Positions 40,781-47,624 of a stretch of 64,000 nt of DNA are shown piece by piece. Both the position numbers and the translations under genes were made by a program. Below the pieces are notes generated by a model. It saw nothing but the letters and a program-made list of their open reading frames with translations. It made no database searches and was not told the DNA's origin. The stretch comes from DATFVA01 sp963839165 (GTDB taxonomy: Bacteria > Bacteroidota > Ignavibacteria > Ignavibacteriales > Ignavibacteriaceae). Numbering within the stretch: the stretch's first letter is position 1; each line of letters begins with the position of its first letter. The stretch lies in assembly GCA_963839165.1 (NCBI GenBank), contig CAWIUG010000005.1, positions 372,001 through 436,000 of the forward strand. Reading direction: 5' to 3'.

Positions 40781-42229
40781 CTATTTGACTATTGCACTGT
40801 CCGGACTATTTGCAAAAGTTAATGTCCATTTCACACCCCCTGAAGTGTCGAGATCAACCCTGGCATCAAGCTGACCTTCGGCTATGTTCTCGAATAAACG
40901 AAGTCCAAGTTTACCGTACTTTTCGGCTTCCTCCCTGTCAAAACCGATTCCATTATCTTTAACCGTCAATACGAAATCATTCTTTTCTTTCCACAGATCA
41001 ATAGTTATTATCCCTGTCATATTACCTGGAAAAGCATGTTTAAAGGAATTGGTGACAAGTTCTGTTATTACAAGCCCAACGGGGATAGCCTTATCAATCA
41101 ATATTCCGGTATCTTCTATGGTAAGATCAATTTTCACCCTATTGCTCTCATTCAGATATCCTTCCGATATTAAGGAAGCGAGTTCCTCAACGTATTCACC
41201 AAGGTTGATTCTGGATAGATTGCCGGATTTATAAAGCTTTTCATGTACAAGTGCTATTGATCGTATTCTGGTTTTGATATCCTTTATTATTTCCCTGAAT
41301 GCTTCTTCCTGCACAGTCTCAGCTTTTAGACCCAGTAGTGAGGAAATAATCTGCATATTATTTTTTGTTCTATGATGAAGTTCTCTCAGCAGCACTTCCT
41401 TTTCAGCGAGTTGATTCTCGATCCTCCTATATGCCTCTTTAAGATTACTCTCAGCTATCTTTCTTTCGGTGATATCAGTATTCGTTCCGAACCAGCGTAT
41501 GATTTCACCGGCCTGGTTTTGTACGGGCTGAGCTCGAGAGAGAAACCATCTAAATTCCCCGTCGCTTCTTTTTAATGGAAATGTATCTTCCCAAACCTCC
41601 CCTCTTCCAATATATTCTCGAAATTTCTTTTCAACACGTTCAATATGATCCGGATGATGTACTATTCTCCACCTCCATCCTTCCACGTCTTCAAAGGATG
41701 TGCCTGTGTACTCATACCATCTTTTATTGTACCAGAATAATGATCCATTTTCATCTGCCATCCATGCTAACTGGGAAATATTATCAGCTAGAGTCTTGAA
41801 CATTTCCTCTCTCTTATTCAGATCATTTGCAATTTGTTTTTGCGGTGTAATATCCAAAGACTGTATAATTATACCCTCGGATATCGGATATGAACAAGAC
41901 TGATACCAAACTCTGTTTCCATCATTAAATTCAAAGTAGTTTTCAACTTTCTGAGGTGTTCTTTCAGCCATAGTTAGCTGGTAAGCTTTAAAAAATTCTG
42001 AATCCTCTACGTTGGGTACAACTTCAAATATATTTTTCCCAAGCATTTCCGGTACAGTGCTTTGAGCATGCCGAGCATTTACCTGATTCACGTAAATATA
42101 ATTCCAGTCAGTATCCAGGATTGCAATCCCTTCAAATAAATTGTCAAGAGCGGGGCCGTACTTTTTATATGCATCCTGTATTTTGCCATTTATACTACGT
42201 TTAGCAGAGTTAATCGGTAAGTCTTTCAT
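40781..42229 (-). CDS. PAS-PAS-HisKA_2 sensor histidine kinase (soluble)
   Basis: A 482-residue cytoplasmic kinase. PAS domain 1 at about 25-130 ('ILDTDWNYIYVNQVNARHA'); PAS domain 2 at about 140-262 with its PAC end ('RWFGTNTDITERK'); HisKA_2 dimerisation domain with phosphoacceptor H286 in LLRELHHRTKNNMQ; HATPase with intact N-box (ELVTNSFKHAF), DNGIGFD and GLRLFENI. HisKA_2 kinases often pair with stand-alone receivers. The receiver gene at 40428-40775 faces it tail to tail, and a second receiver and second HisKA_2 kinase follow in the next 3 kb. The PAS ligand is not predictable; W-R-W in PAS2 is typical of PAS_3-type domains. Confidence 0.9.
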   Translation of the reverse strand: MKDLPINSAKRSINGKIQDAYKKYGPALDNLFEGIAILDTDWNYIYVNQVNARHAQSTVPEMLGKNIFEVVPNVEDSEFFKAYQLTMAERTPQKVENYFEFNDGNRVWYQSCSYPISEGIIIQSLDITPQKQIANDLNKREEMFKTLADNISQLAWMADENGSLFWYNKRWYEYTGTSFEDVEGWRWRIVHHPDHIERVEKKFREYIGRGEVWEDTFPLKRSDGEFRWFLSRAQPVQNQAGEIIRWFGTNTDITERKIAESNLKEAYRRIENQLAEKEVLLRELHHRTKNNMQIISSLLGLKAETVQEEAFREIIKDIKTRIRSIALVHEKLYKSGNLSRINLGEYVEELASLISEGYLNESNRVKIDLTIEDTGILIDKAIPVGLVITELVTNSFKHAFPGNMTGIITIDLWKEKNDFVLTVKDNGIGFDREEAEKYGKLGLRLFENIAEGQLDARVDLDTSGGVKWTLTFANSPDSAIVK

Positions 42230-42783
42230 AGAAGTTTTAATTTTATTTAAGTAAAGGAATGAGACCCTGTGATAATTAACCTTATTTTTTTTCTTCTTCT
42301 GTGATTATAATCATAATAACTGCGAGTCATCCGTGGATTGTTCTTCGCATTTTAATAAACTGGTAGATTTAGTTCGTGCATCATCTTTTATTACAGACGC
42401 TATTACAACGCGTTCTGATTCAATATTGATTATAATATCATTCTTATCCATATTTAATGAAACAGTAGATTTAAAGTCACCTTCGATATTAACACTTGTC
42501 ATCTGCAGCATAATATTCCTCATAATTTCAATATCATTGTAAAATATTTTCTTGAGAAAATAACTGATAAATGTCACTGATTTTTGGAAAAGTTAAACCA
42601 ATTAAATTTTTAAAGTGTATGTTGTCTTCTTTTTCCCCATAAATTAACGATTTCAGCCATAATTTTTATATTTTTATATATTGTATCTCACATTTATATT
42701 TATTAAAATCCTTTTAAAAGGAAAAAACTTTTTATTCGATTTCCATTTCAAGATATATAATTACTTCCGGCGAAGAGGATTCT
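42230..42783. other. 554-base gap between signalling genes, no convincing gene
   Basis: Holds the promoters of the divergent kinase (minus strand) and receiver (plus strand) genes. A minus-strand frame at 42311-42577 (88 codons, GTG start, no ribosome binding site) and an opposite plus-strand frame both run through it. Neither shows a domain or a good start, so I do not call them. Rich in A/T; no hairpin terminator seen. Confidence 0.5.
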
Positions 42784-43179
42784 ATGCAAAATAAATCAGT
42801 GTTTTTAACACTTGACGATGGTATCACTGCTTCTGATATAAGGAAAGTGCTTATAAGCGCTGGAGTTATGAAGCTTAAAGTTTTTTCTACCTGTGAGAAT
42901 ATGATGAAGGAAGTAATAAACGTATCACCTCCCGATCTCATCATCGCTGATACAGATGTACGGGATCGTAATTACCTTATGAATTCTATAGAAGAGATCA
43001 GGTCAAAGTTCCATATTCCTGTTATCTTTCTTTTGAGAGACAGAAAGTTATCTGAGCTCGTATTACCGATAGATCCAGGGTGTGATTATATCTCAAAACC
43101 TCTCGCCGATAACAAACTTCTACACTCTCTTGAAAAATTTCTTAAAACCTCAGCTTCATCAGCTGGAACTACCATTTGA
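42784..43179 (+). CDS. Stand-alone receiver, divergent
   Basis: A 131-residue receiver-like protein without an output domain. The acidic pair is D11/D12 (LTLDDG), the phosphoacceptor D56 (LIIADTD), and the conserved Lys is in YISKPL; the Thr/Ser switch position is Leu (IFLLRD), so the usual phosphorylation-coupled switch may be altered. A GAGG lies just before the ATG. Its stop is 3 bases from the stop of the convergent MASE1 kinase gene, mirroring the kinase-receiver arrangement at 40.4-42.2 kb. Confidence 0.8.
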   Translation: MQNKSVFLTLDDGITASDIRKVLISAGVMKLKVFSTCENMMKEVINVSPPDLIIADTDVRDRNYLMNSIEEIRSKFHIPVIFLLRDRKLSELVLPIDPGCDYISKPLADNKLLHSLEKFLKTSASSAGTTI

Positions 43180-43182
43180 CTT

Positions 43183-45093
43183 TCAAGTATTAAAATTAAG
43201 GATGAATGTTGTTTTCCCATCCTTTACCAGAGTCAGTGAACCATTTATCTGCTCGCTCAAAGTATTCACAAGCTGAAGACCAAGTGATTCAGTATTCCGG
43301 AAATCTATATCTTCAGGAAATTCCTTCCCGTTATTACTTATTTCCAGAATGTACCTGTTGCCTTCCCCCCCCAGTTTTAGGCTGATTTCGGCATTGTCCT
43401 GGTATTCAGGAAAACCATGTTTCAAGGCATTAGAGATAAGCTCATTAACAATAAGACTGACTGGAATCAGGGTTTCAAGCTCGAGATTGGTTTCTTTCAC
43501 ATCAAGGTTTAACTTTATTTCATTCAAATCAATATTATAAGAAGAATATAAGTAAGAGATTAGTTCCTGCAGGTATTCCCTGATATTTATATTCACCACT
43601 TCTTCCGATTTATAGAGTTTTTCGTGAATAAGCGCCATTGATCTGATACGATCTCGACTTATTTTAAGTATTTCAAGAGCTTCCTTATCCTTTACACGGC
43701 CCGACTGCAGGCTCAGGAGGCTTGAAATGACCTGCAGATTATTTTTTACCCTATGATGTATCTCTCTTAATAATATCTCTTTTTCCTTTATGGTCCGTTC
43801 CATTTTCATCCGCACATTCTTTCTGTCAGTAATATCTCTAATTATCGCAGTAAAATTTTTACTGCCATTTTGAGTTATTTCACTGAAAGATAATTCGATC
43901 GGTACTTCAAATTCTCTTTTGTGCCAGGCTGTTGTTTCAAACGATGACCAGGTGATTGTTTTTTTTCCTGTCATGAGATACTGCTGCATTGCTTTTGAAT
44001 GCCTTTCTTTAAGCCGGCCGGGCATTAGTATTTTAAGATCCTTACCAATTAGTTCAGAAGGTCTGTAACCGAAGATCCTTTCAACAGATTTATTACAGAA
44101 CAGGATACAACTGCTGCTATCTATCGTAATAATAGCATCGGTTGCAGTTTCGGTAACTTTCCTGAATTTTTCCTCGCTCAACCTAAGATTTCTCTCAAAT
44201 TTCCTTCTTTGATTAACCGCAGTACTAACCGACATTTTCAGAAGAAATATTATCATTGTAAAAATCTGAAGGTTGATGAAGGAAGCCTCAGGGGTACCAG
44301 CCGCCATTCTCTCAGATCCCATGGAAATTCCTGCAACTGCAATTGAAAAAAAAATTACGATTGCTGCAGTAGTTTCTCTTAAACCAAACCTGAACGCAAC
44401 ATACAAAAAGAGGGGAAATGTGAATAACGGAAAAGGATATCGGTTAATAATCATCGGCAGATTAATATAGATAACTTTGGGGATAAAGATTATTATGGTG
44501 GTGATAACCAGAATTATCAGTACTGCTGCGGCTTCAAAGATCTTTTTCGTAGACCATTTAATTTCATTTTCTTTCCATAGTAGAATAATACTGGCAAATA
44601 TAATCGCACTACCCATATCCCCTATCCACCAGGCAAGAAAAACAAGAGAATAATTCCCAGGCCTGATCATTCCTGCTGCCGTAAGTACCAAGATACCAAT
44701 AACTGCACTGATAGCTGTGCTGATCAGACCCACCAGCAATGAGTATTTTATTAAAGTAATCGGAGACCCGTACAGATTCTGTTTATCAAGGAATTTATTA
44801 ATTAAAAACAATGCAGCAACTCCTTCAAGTGTGTTACCGCAGGAGATACCTGCTGAAGTCAGAACCGTACCTGCTGTAGTTATATTCACCAGAAAAGATC
44901 CAAGGAATATAGCCGGCCATATCTTGTATCCGTAAAAGATGAATGCTGTTATTGAAACAGCAGTAGGGATCCAGATTGCGGATACACTGGCGTTGAGAAA
45001 AGCAAAACTCAGGCTTAGTTTACCCGCTGTGAAGTAAAGTATGCCTATAATTATTACTACCAGAGGACCATTTTTGTTATTTTTTTTCAGCAT
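43183..45093 (-). CDS. MASE1-PAS-HisKA_2 membrane histidine kinase
   Basis: A 636-residue membrane sensor kinase. MASE1 sensor at about 10-290 with eight or so helices ('SVSAIWIPTAVSITAFI' and 'LAWWIGDMGSAIIFA' are typical). PAS at about 307-425 ending 'IIRDITDRK'. HisKA_2 with phosphoacceptor H447 in LLREIHHRVKNNLQ. HATPase with N-box NELISNALKHGF and G2 SLGLQLVNTL. In the G1 box the adenine-binding Asp of the usual D-N-G is Asn587 (ISNNGKEF), which may weaken ATP binding. It faces a stand-alone receiver gene 3 bases away. MASE1 ligands are mostly unknown. Confidence 0.9.
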   Translation of the reverse strand: MLKKNNKNGPLVVIIIGILYFTAGKLSLSFAFLNASVSAIWIPTAVSITAFIFYGYKIWPAIFLGSFLVNITTAGTVLTSAGISCGNTLEGVAALFLINKFLDKQNLYGSPITLIKYSLLVGLISTAISAVIGILVLTAAGMIRPGNYSLVFLAWWIGDMGSAIIFASIILLWKENEIKWSTKKIFEAAAVLIILVITTIIIFIPKVIYINLPMIINRYPFPLFTFPLFLYVAFRFGLRETTAAIVIFFSIAVAGISMGSERMAAGTPEASFINLQIFTMIIFLLKMSVSTAVNQRRKFERNLRLSEEKFRKVTETATDAIITIDSSSCILFCNKSVERIFGYRPSELIGKDLKILMPGRLKERHSKAMQQYLMTGKKTITWSSFETTAWHKREFEVPIELSFSEITQNGSKNFTAIIRDITDRKNVRMKMERTIKEKEILLREIHHRVKNNLQVISSLLSLQSGRVKDKEALEILKISRDRIRSMALIHEKLYKSEEVVNINIREYLQELISYLYSSYNIDLNEIKLNLDVKETNLELETLIPVSLIVNELISNALKHGFPEYQDNAEISLKLGGEGNRYILEISNNGKEFPEDIDFRNTESLGLQLVNTLSEQINGSLTLVKDGKTTFILNFNT

Positions 45094-45379
45094 CCTATGA
45101 AGTTATTGTCAAAATAAAGATGAATAACCAAATCTCTTTTATGATGCTGCACATTACGATTCGCATACGGGTTAGAATTACTCACCAAATTGAATTTACT
45201 CGGTACCCATCTGCAGTGCGATGATAAAAATCACCTTAAGTATACCACAGGACCTTTAAGATTGAAGCAGAATGCTGGAATGTTTCAAATGTGATTCAAC
45301 TTCCATGATATTTCCTCATCACAGTTTAAATCAATAACGAAGATTATTTTCTTCTAGAATTATTTCATATAGAACTAAT

Positions 45380-46063
45380 ATGGTTGAAACAAAAATCACA
45401 TTAAGGTACATACCCATATTCTTTGAACTGGAGGATGACGATCTGAAAGTGATAGAAAATGCAGGTATGATAAGACGCTTTCAGAAAAATATGGTAATAT
45501 TGGATGAATCAAAAGAAGAAAGCAGTGGACTTTTTATAATAATAAAAGGATCGGTTAAAGTTACCCGCAACGATTCAAAAGGAAATGAAATTATTCTCGC
45601 AATCCTAAATGAATTCGATTATTTCGGTGAAATGTCATTATTAGATGGTCAACCTCCCAGTGCTAACGTGATAGCTACTGAAAATACAGAAGTCTTCTTT
45701 ATTGGGAGAGATGAATTTATGCAACTTATTCAATCCCGTCCAAAGATTATGGCTTCTCTGCTCGATGAAGTTATAAAAAGGCTCCGTGCTGCAGATGATA
45801 AAATAAAATCTCTTTCTCTTAACAAAGCAAAAGAAAAAATAATTAATGCAGTAATCCAGCTCGCAGAGATCTCAGGAGTAAGAAAACATGGACTGGTTGA
45901 ATTAAATCTTCCTTTTCAGCATGAGATTGCTAATATGGCAGGAACTTCAAGGGAGACAGTATCGCGGGTTCTTCATGCGCTTCACAAGAAAGGACTGGTT
46001 GAACTTGATGGTTCAATTATAAGAATTCCGGAATACGATAATTTTAAGAGAATCCATTCTTAG
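45380..46063 (+). CDS. Crp/Fnr-family transcription regulator (phosphate-binding Arg absent)
   Basis: A 227-residue regulator. Cyclic-nucleotide-type beta-roll at about 10-125, dimer helix at about 125-150, winged HTH at about 165-220 with recognition helix TSRETVSRVLHAL. The ligand loop reads FGEMSLLDGQPPSANVIA: the ribose-contacting Glu is kept, but the Arg that binds the cyclic phosphate in CRP (R-S) is Pro. No Cys cluster for Fe-S is visible. It may therefore bind a different ligand or act without one, so a direct link to the cyclases at 17.6-19.7 kb is not supported. Followed by a strong terminator. Confidence 0.9.
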   Translation: MVETKITLRYIPIFFELEDDDLKVIENAGMIRRFQKNMVILDESKEESSGLFIIIKGSVKVTRNDSKGNEIILAILNEFDYFGEMSLLDGQPPSANVIATENTEVFFIGRDEFMQLIQSRPKIMASLLDEVIKRLRAADDKIKSLSLNKAKEKIINAVIQLAEISGVRKHGLVELNLPFQHEIANMAGTSRETVSRVLHALHKKGLVELDGSIIRIPEYDNFKRIHS

Positions 46064-46119
46064 ACAATTAATATTTGCCATCTGCTCCTTCTAGCGGGAT
46101 TATCCTGTTACAATGAGCG

Positions 46120-46155
46120 ACCCCCCGTATCATCTGCGGGGGGTATTTTTTTTCT
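46120..46155 (+). terminator. Strong intrinsic terminator after the Crp-like gene
   Basis: A perfect 8-bp GC-rich stem (ACCCCCCG at 46120-46127 with CGGGGGGT at 46137-46144), 9-base loop, then A and a run of T. It lies 57 bases past the stop codon. Confidence 0.92.
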
Positions 46156-46205
46156 TAATTGCCTTTAACAAATATTAATAGTACGTTTCTACAGCGGACA
46201 TTAAT

Positions 46206-46586
46206 ATGTTTCCTCTTTTCGACCATAGAAAGACCCTTTTTTATCTCAGCCTGAGCATCGCTGCCGTTTTAATATCATCACAAATCACCTCATCGGACAG
46301 TCCATATGGAGTTATCTTAAGCTATATGGGAACAGTCATCTTCGTAATTGCCTTTGCCGATAGATGGGTAAGAAGCGGTTCCTATATTATACTGACAATC
46401 ATCTCAACTATGATAATTATAGTCAGTATTATATTAAATAACATTCCAGGAGAAAATTATCGCGACATCTTCCCTGAGGATATTAGAGAATTTTTATTCT
46501 TCCTGGCAGTTTTCCTCTGCCCCTTTGGAATTGTTATTGGTATAGTAGGCTATTTCTTTCTTTCATGCAAACCCGGAAAGAAATGA
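46206..46586 (+). CDS. Small polytopic membrane protein of unknown function
   Basis: A 126-residue protein with four predicted transmembrane helices (around 10-28, 35-50, 58-80 and 94-118), a basic end (SCKPGKK) and a polar loop ENYRDIFPEDIRE before the last helix. I recognise no family. It starts 50 bases after the terminator of the Crp-like gene, so it has its own promoter, and it ends in the bidirectional terminator shared with tRNA-Ser. Ribosome binding site weak. Confidence 0.65.
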   Translation: MFPLFDHRKTLFYLSLSIAAVLISSQITSSDSPYGVILSYMGTVIFVIAFADRWVRSGSYIILTIISTMIIIVSIILNNIPGENYRDIFPEDIREFLFFLAVFLCPFGIVIGIVGYFFLSCKPGKK

Positions 46587-46614
46587 TACGTCTTCTTCCA
46601 TGGTAACAGCTTGT

Positions 46615-46646
46615 TAAAAAAAGCCCCGCATTTAGCGGGGATTTTT
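46615..46646 (-). terminator. Bidirectional terminator between the membrane protein gene and tRNA-Ser
   Basis: Perfect 6-bp stem (CCCCGC at 46624-46629 with GCGGGG at 46635-46640) and a 5-base loop. On the minus strand it is followed by about seven T and ends the tRNA-Ser transcript; on the plus strand it is followed by ATTTTT and can end the membrane protein transcript. Confidence 0.85.
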
Positions 46647-46651
46647 AAAAG

Positions 46652-46740
46652 CGGAGAGGGCGGGATTCGAACCCGCGATACCAGTTTCCCAATATGACGG
46701 TTTAGCAAACCGTTGGTTTCAGCCACTCACCCACCTCTCC
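46652..46740 (-). tRNA. tRNA-Ser (anticodon GCT)
   Basis: An 89-base class II tRNA on the minus strand: acceptor GGAGAGG/CCTCTCC, anticodon stem ACGGT/ACCGT with loop TTGCTAA (anticodon GCT, decoding AGC and AGU), long variable arm, TTCGAAT T loop, discriminator G (normal for tRNA-Ser). CCA not encoded. It is followed by its own terminator. Confidence 0.97.
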
Positions 46741-46894
46741 ATAGCTGAAATTATCTATTTTTAGGCTTCAAAGATAATATTTTAATCAACAATTAAAAAT
46801 TAAATCATTTGATCTTTTACCGGGTTAATCAACCTATTTTCAACAATAGGTACTGGATCAAAATTCAATTCCGCATTAATTCTTGTTCAAATTT

Positions 46895-47074
46895 TCATAA
46901 CCTGTATAAAGAATCTTTTAATAATTTCTCTACAATAAAAACATATAAGTTTGAATAAAATCTGATATCCACTGTTCTTTCCAGTTCAATCTCTATTTCA
47001 AAGAAAAGAAAACCAGGTACATATAAATGCAGAGTAAACTTTAACAAATTACTAATCGCTGAAAAACCATTCAT
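46895..47074 (-). CDS. Possible 59-residue small protein with a strong ribosome binding site
   Basis: A short frame starting MNGFSAISNLL that I list only because a clear GGAGG lies five bases before the ATG at 47072-47074. The product is rich in Phe, Leu and charged residues, with a hydrophobic middle (LHLYVPGFLFF), and has no recognisable domain. Nothing else explains this 500-base gap between tRNA-Ser and the HiPIP gene. It could be chance. Confidence 0.3.
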   Translation of the reverse strand: MNGFSAISNLLKFTLHLYVPGFLFFEIEIELERTVDIRFYSNLYVFIVEKLLKDSLYRL

Positions 47075-47249
47075 ACTTACCTCCATAAGTCAATAAACCT
47101 GGGACAATATCCCGGTTGTGAAATAAATCAATATTTTCCAAATTCCTGTCAAATAATTTTGGGCATTACTTAAGAGAAAACCACCCCCTCTATCCGAGAA
47201 TCTCACGAACTGTTGAGGGTCAATCATAGAAATATAACCAGAGGTCCCT

Positions 47250-47624
47250 ATGAAAAAACTGTCACGTAAGGTTTTTCTGAAAAACATCTTTTTCTCCGGC
47301 TCCCTGCTTCTCGGCGGCAGTACTTTACTTGCAGCCTGCGGCGGCGGCGAAAAAAAACCTGCCGGCAATGAAAATAACCAGCAATCTACTACCAATGATC
47401 CATGCAATGATGTTAGTAATTTATCTGATGCTGAGTTAGCCACCCGTAAACAGTTTAATTATAGGGGACAGACGCCCAATGAGGATAAATATTGCAGTAA
47501 TTGCCTTCACTGGAGACCACCTACAGGAAGCGGACCTTGCGGCACCTGCGAACTGGTCAAGGGTCCCATTAACCCCAATGGTTATTGCGACCAATGGATG
47601 GAAAAACCAAAAACGGTCGGCTGA
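47250..47624 (+). CDS. High-potential iron-sulfur protein-like lipoprotein
   Basis: A 124-residue exported protein. The N-terminus SRKVFLKNIFF is a Tat-like signal in which the second Arg of the RR pair is Lys, and it leads into a lipobox LLAAC with Cys30. The C-terminal 55 residues match the HiPIP fold: cluster ligands C82 and C85 (YCSNC), C100 and C113 (GYCDQW), with an additional C97. HiPIPs carry a [4Fe-4S] cluster and shuttle electrons in the periplasm, and need Tat export because the cluster is inserted in the cytoplasm. A GAGGT ribosome binding site lies just before the ATG. It abuts the convergent GH31 gene (stops 1 base apart). Partner oxidoreductase not visible. Confidence 0.82.
   Translation: MKKLSRKVFLKNIFFSGSLLLGGSTLLAACGGGEKKPAGNENNQQSTTNDPCNDVSNLSDAELATRKQFNYRGQTPNEDKYCSNCLHWRPPTGSGPCGTCELVKGPINPNGYCDQWMEKPKTVG

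Noticed and set aside
42311..42577. Minus-strand frame of 88 codons in the gap between the two signalling pairs
   Set aside because: GTG start without a ribosome binding site, no domain, and an equally long opposite-strand frame; looks like chance in AT-rich DNA.
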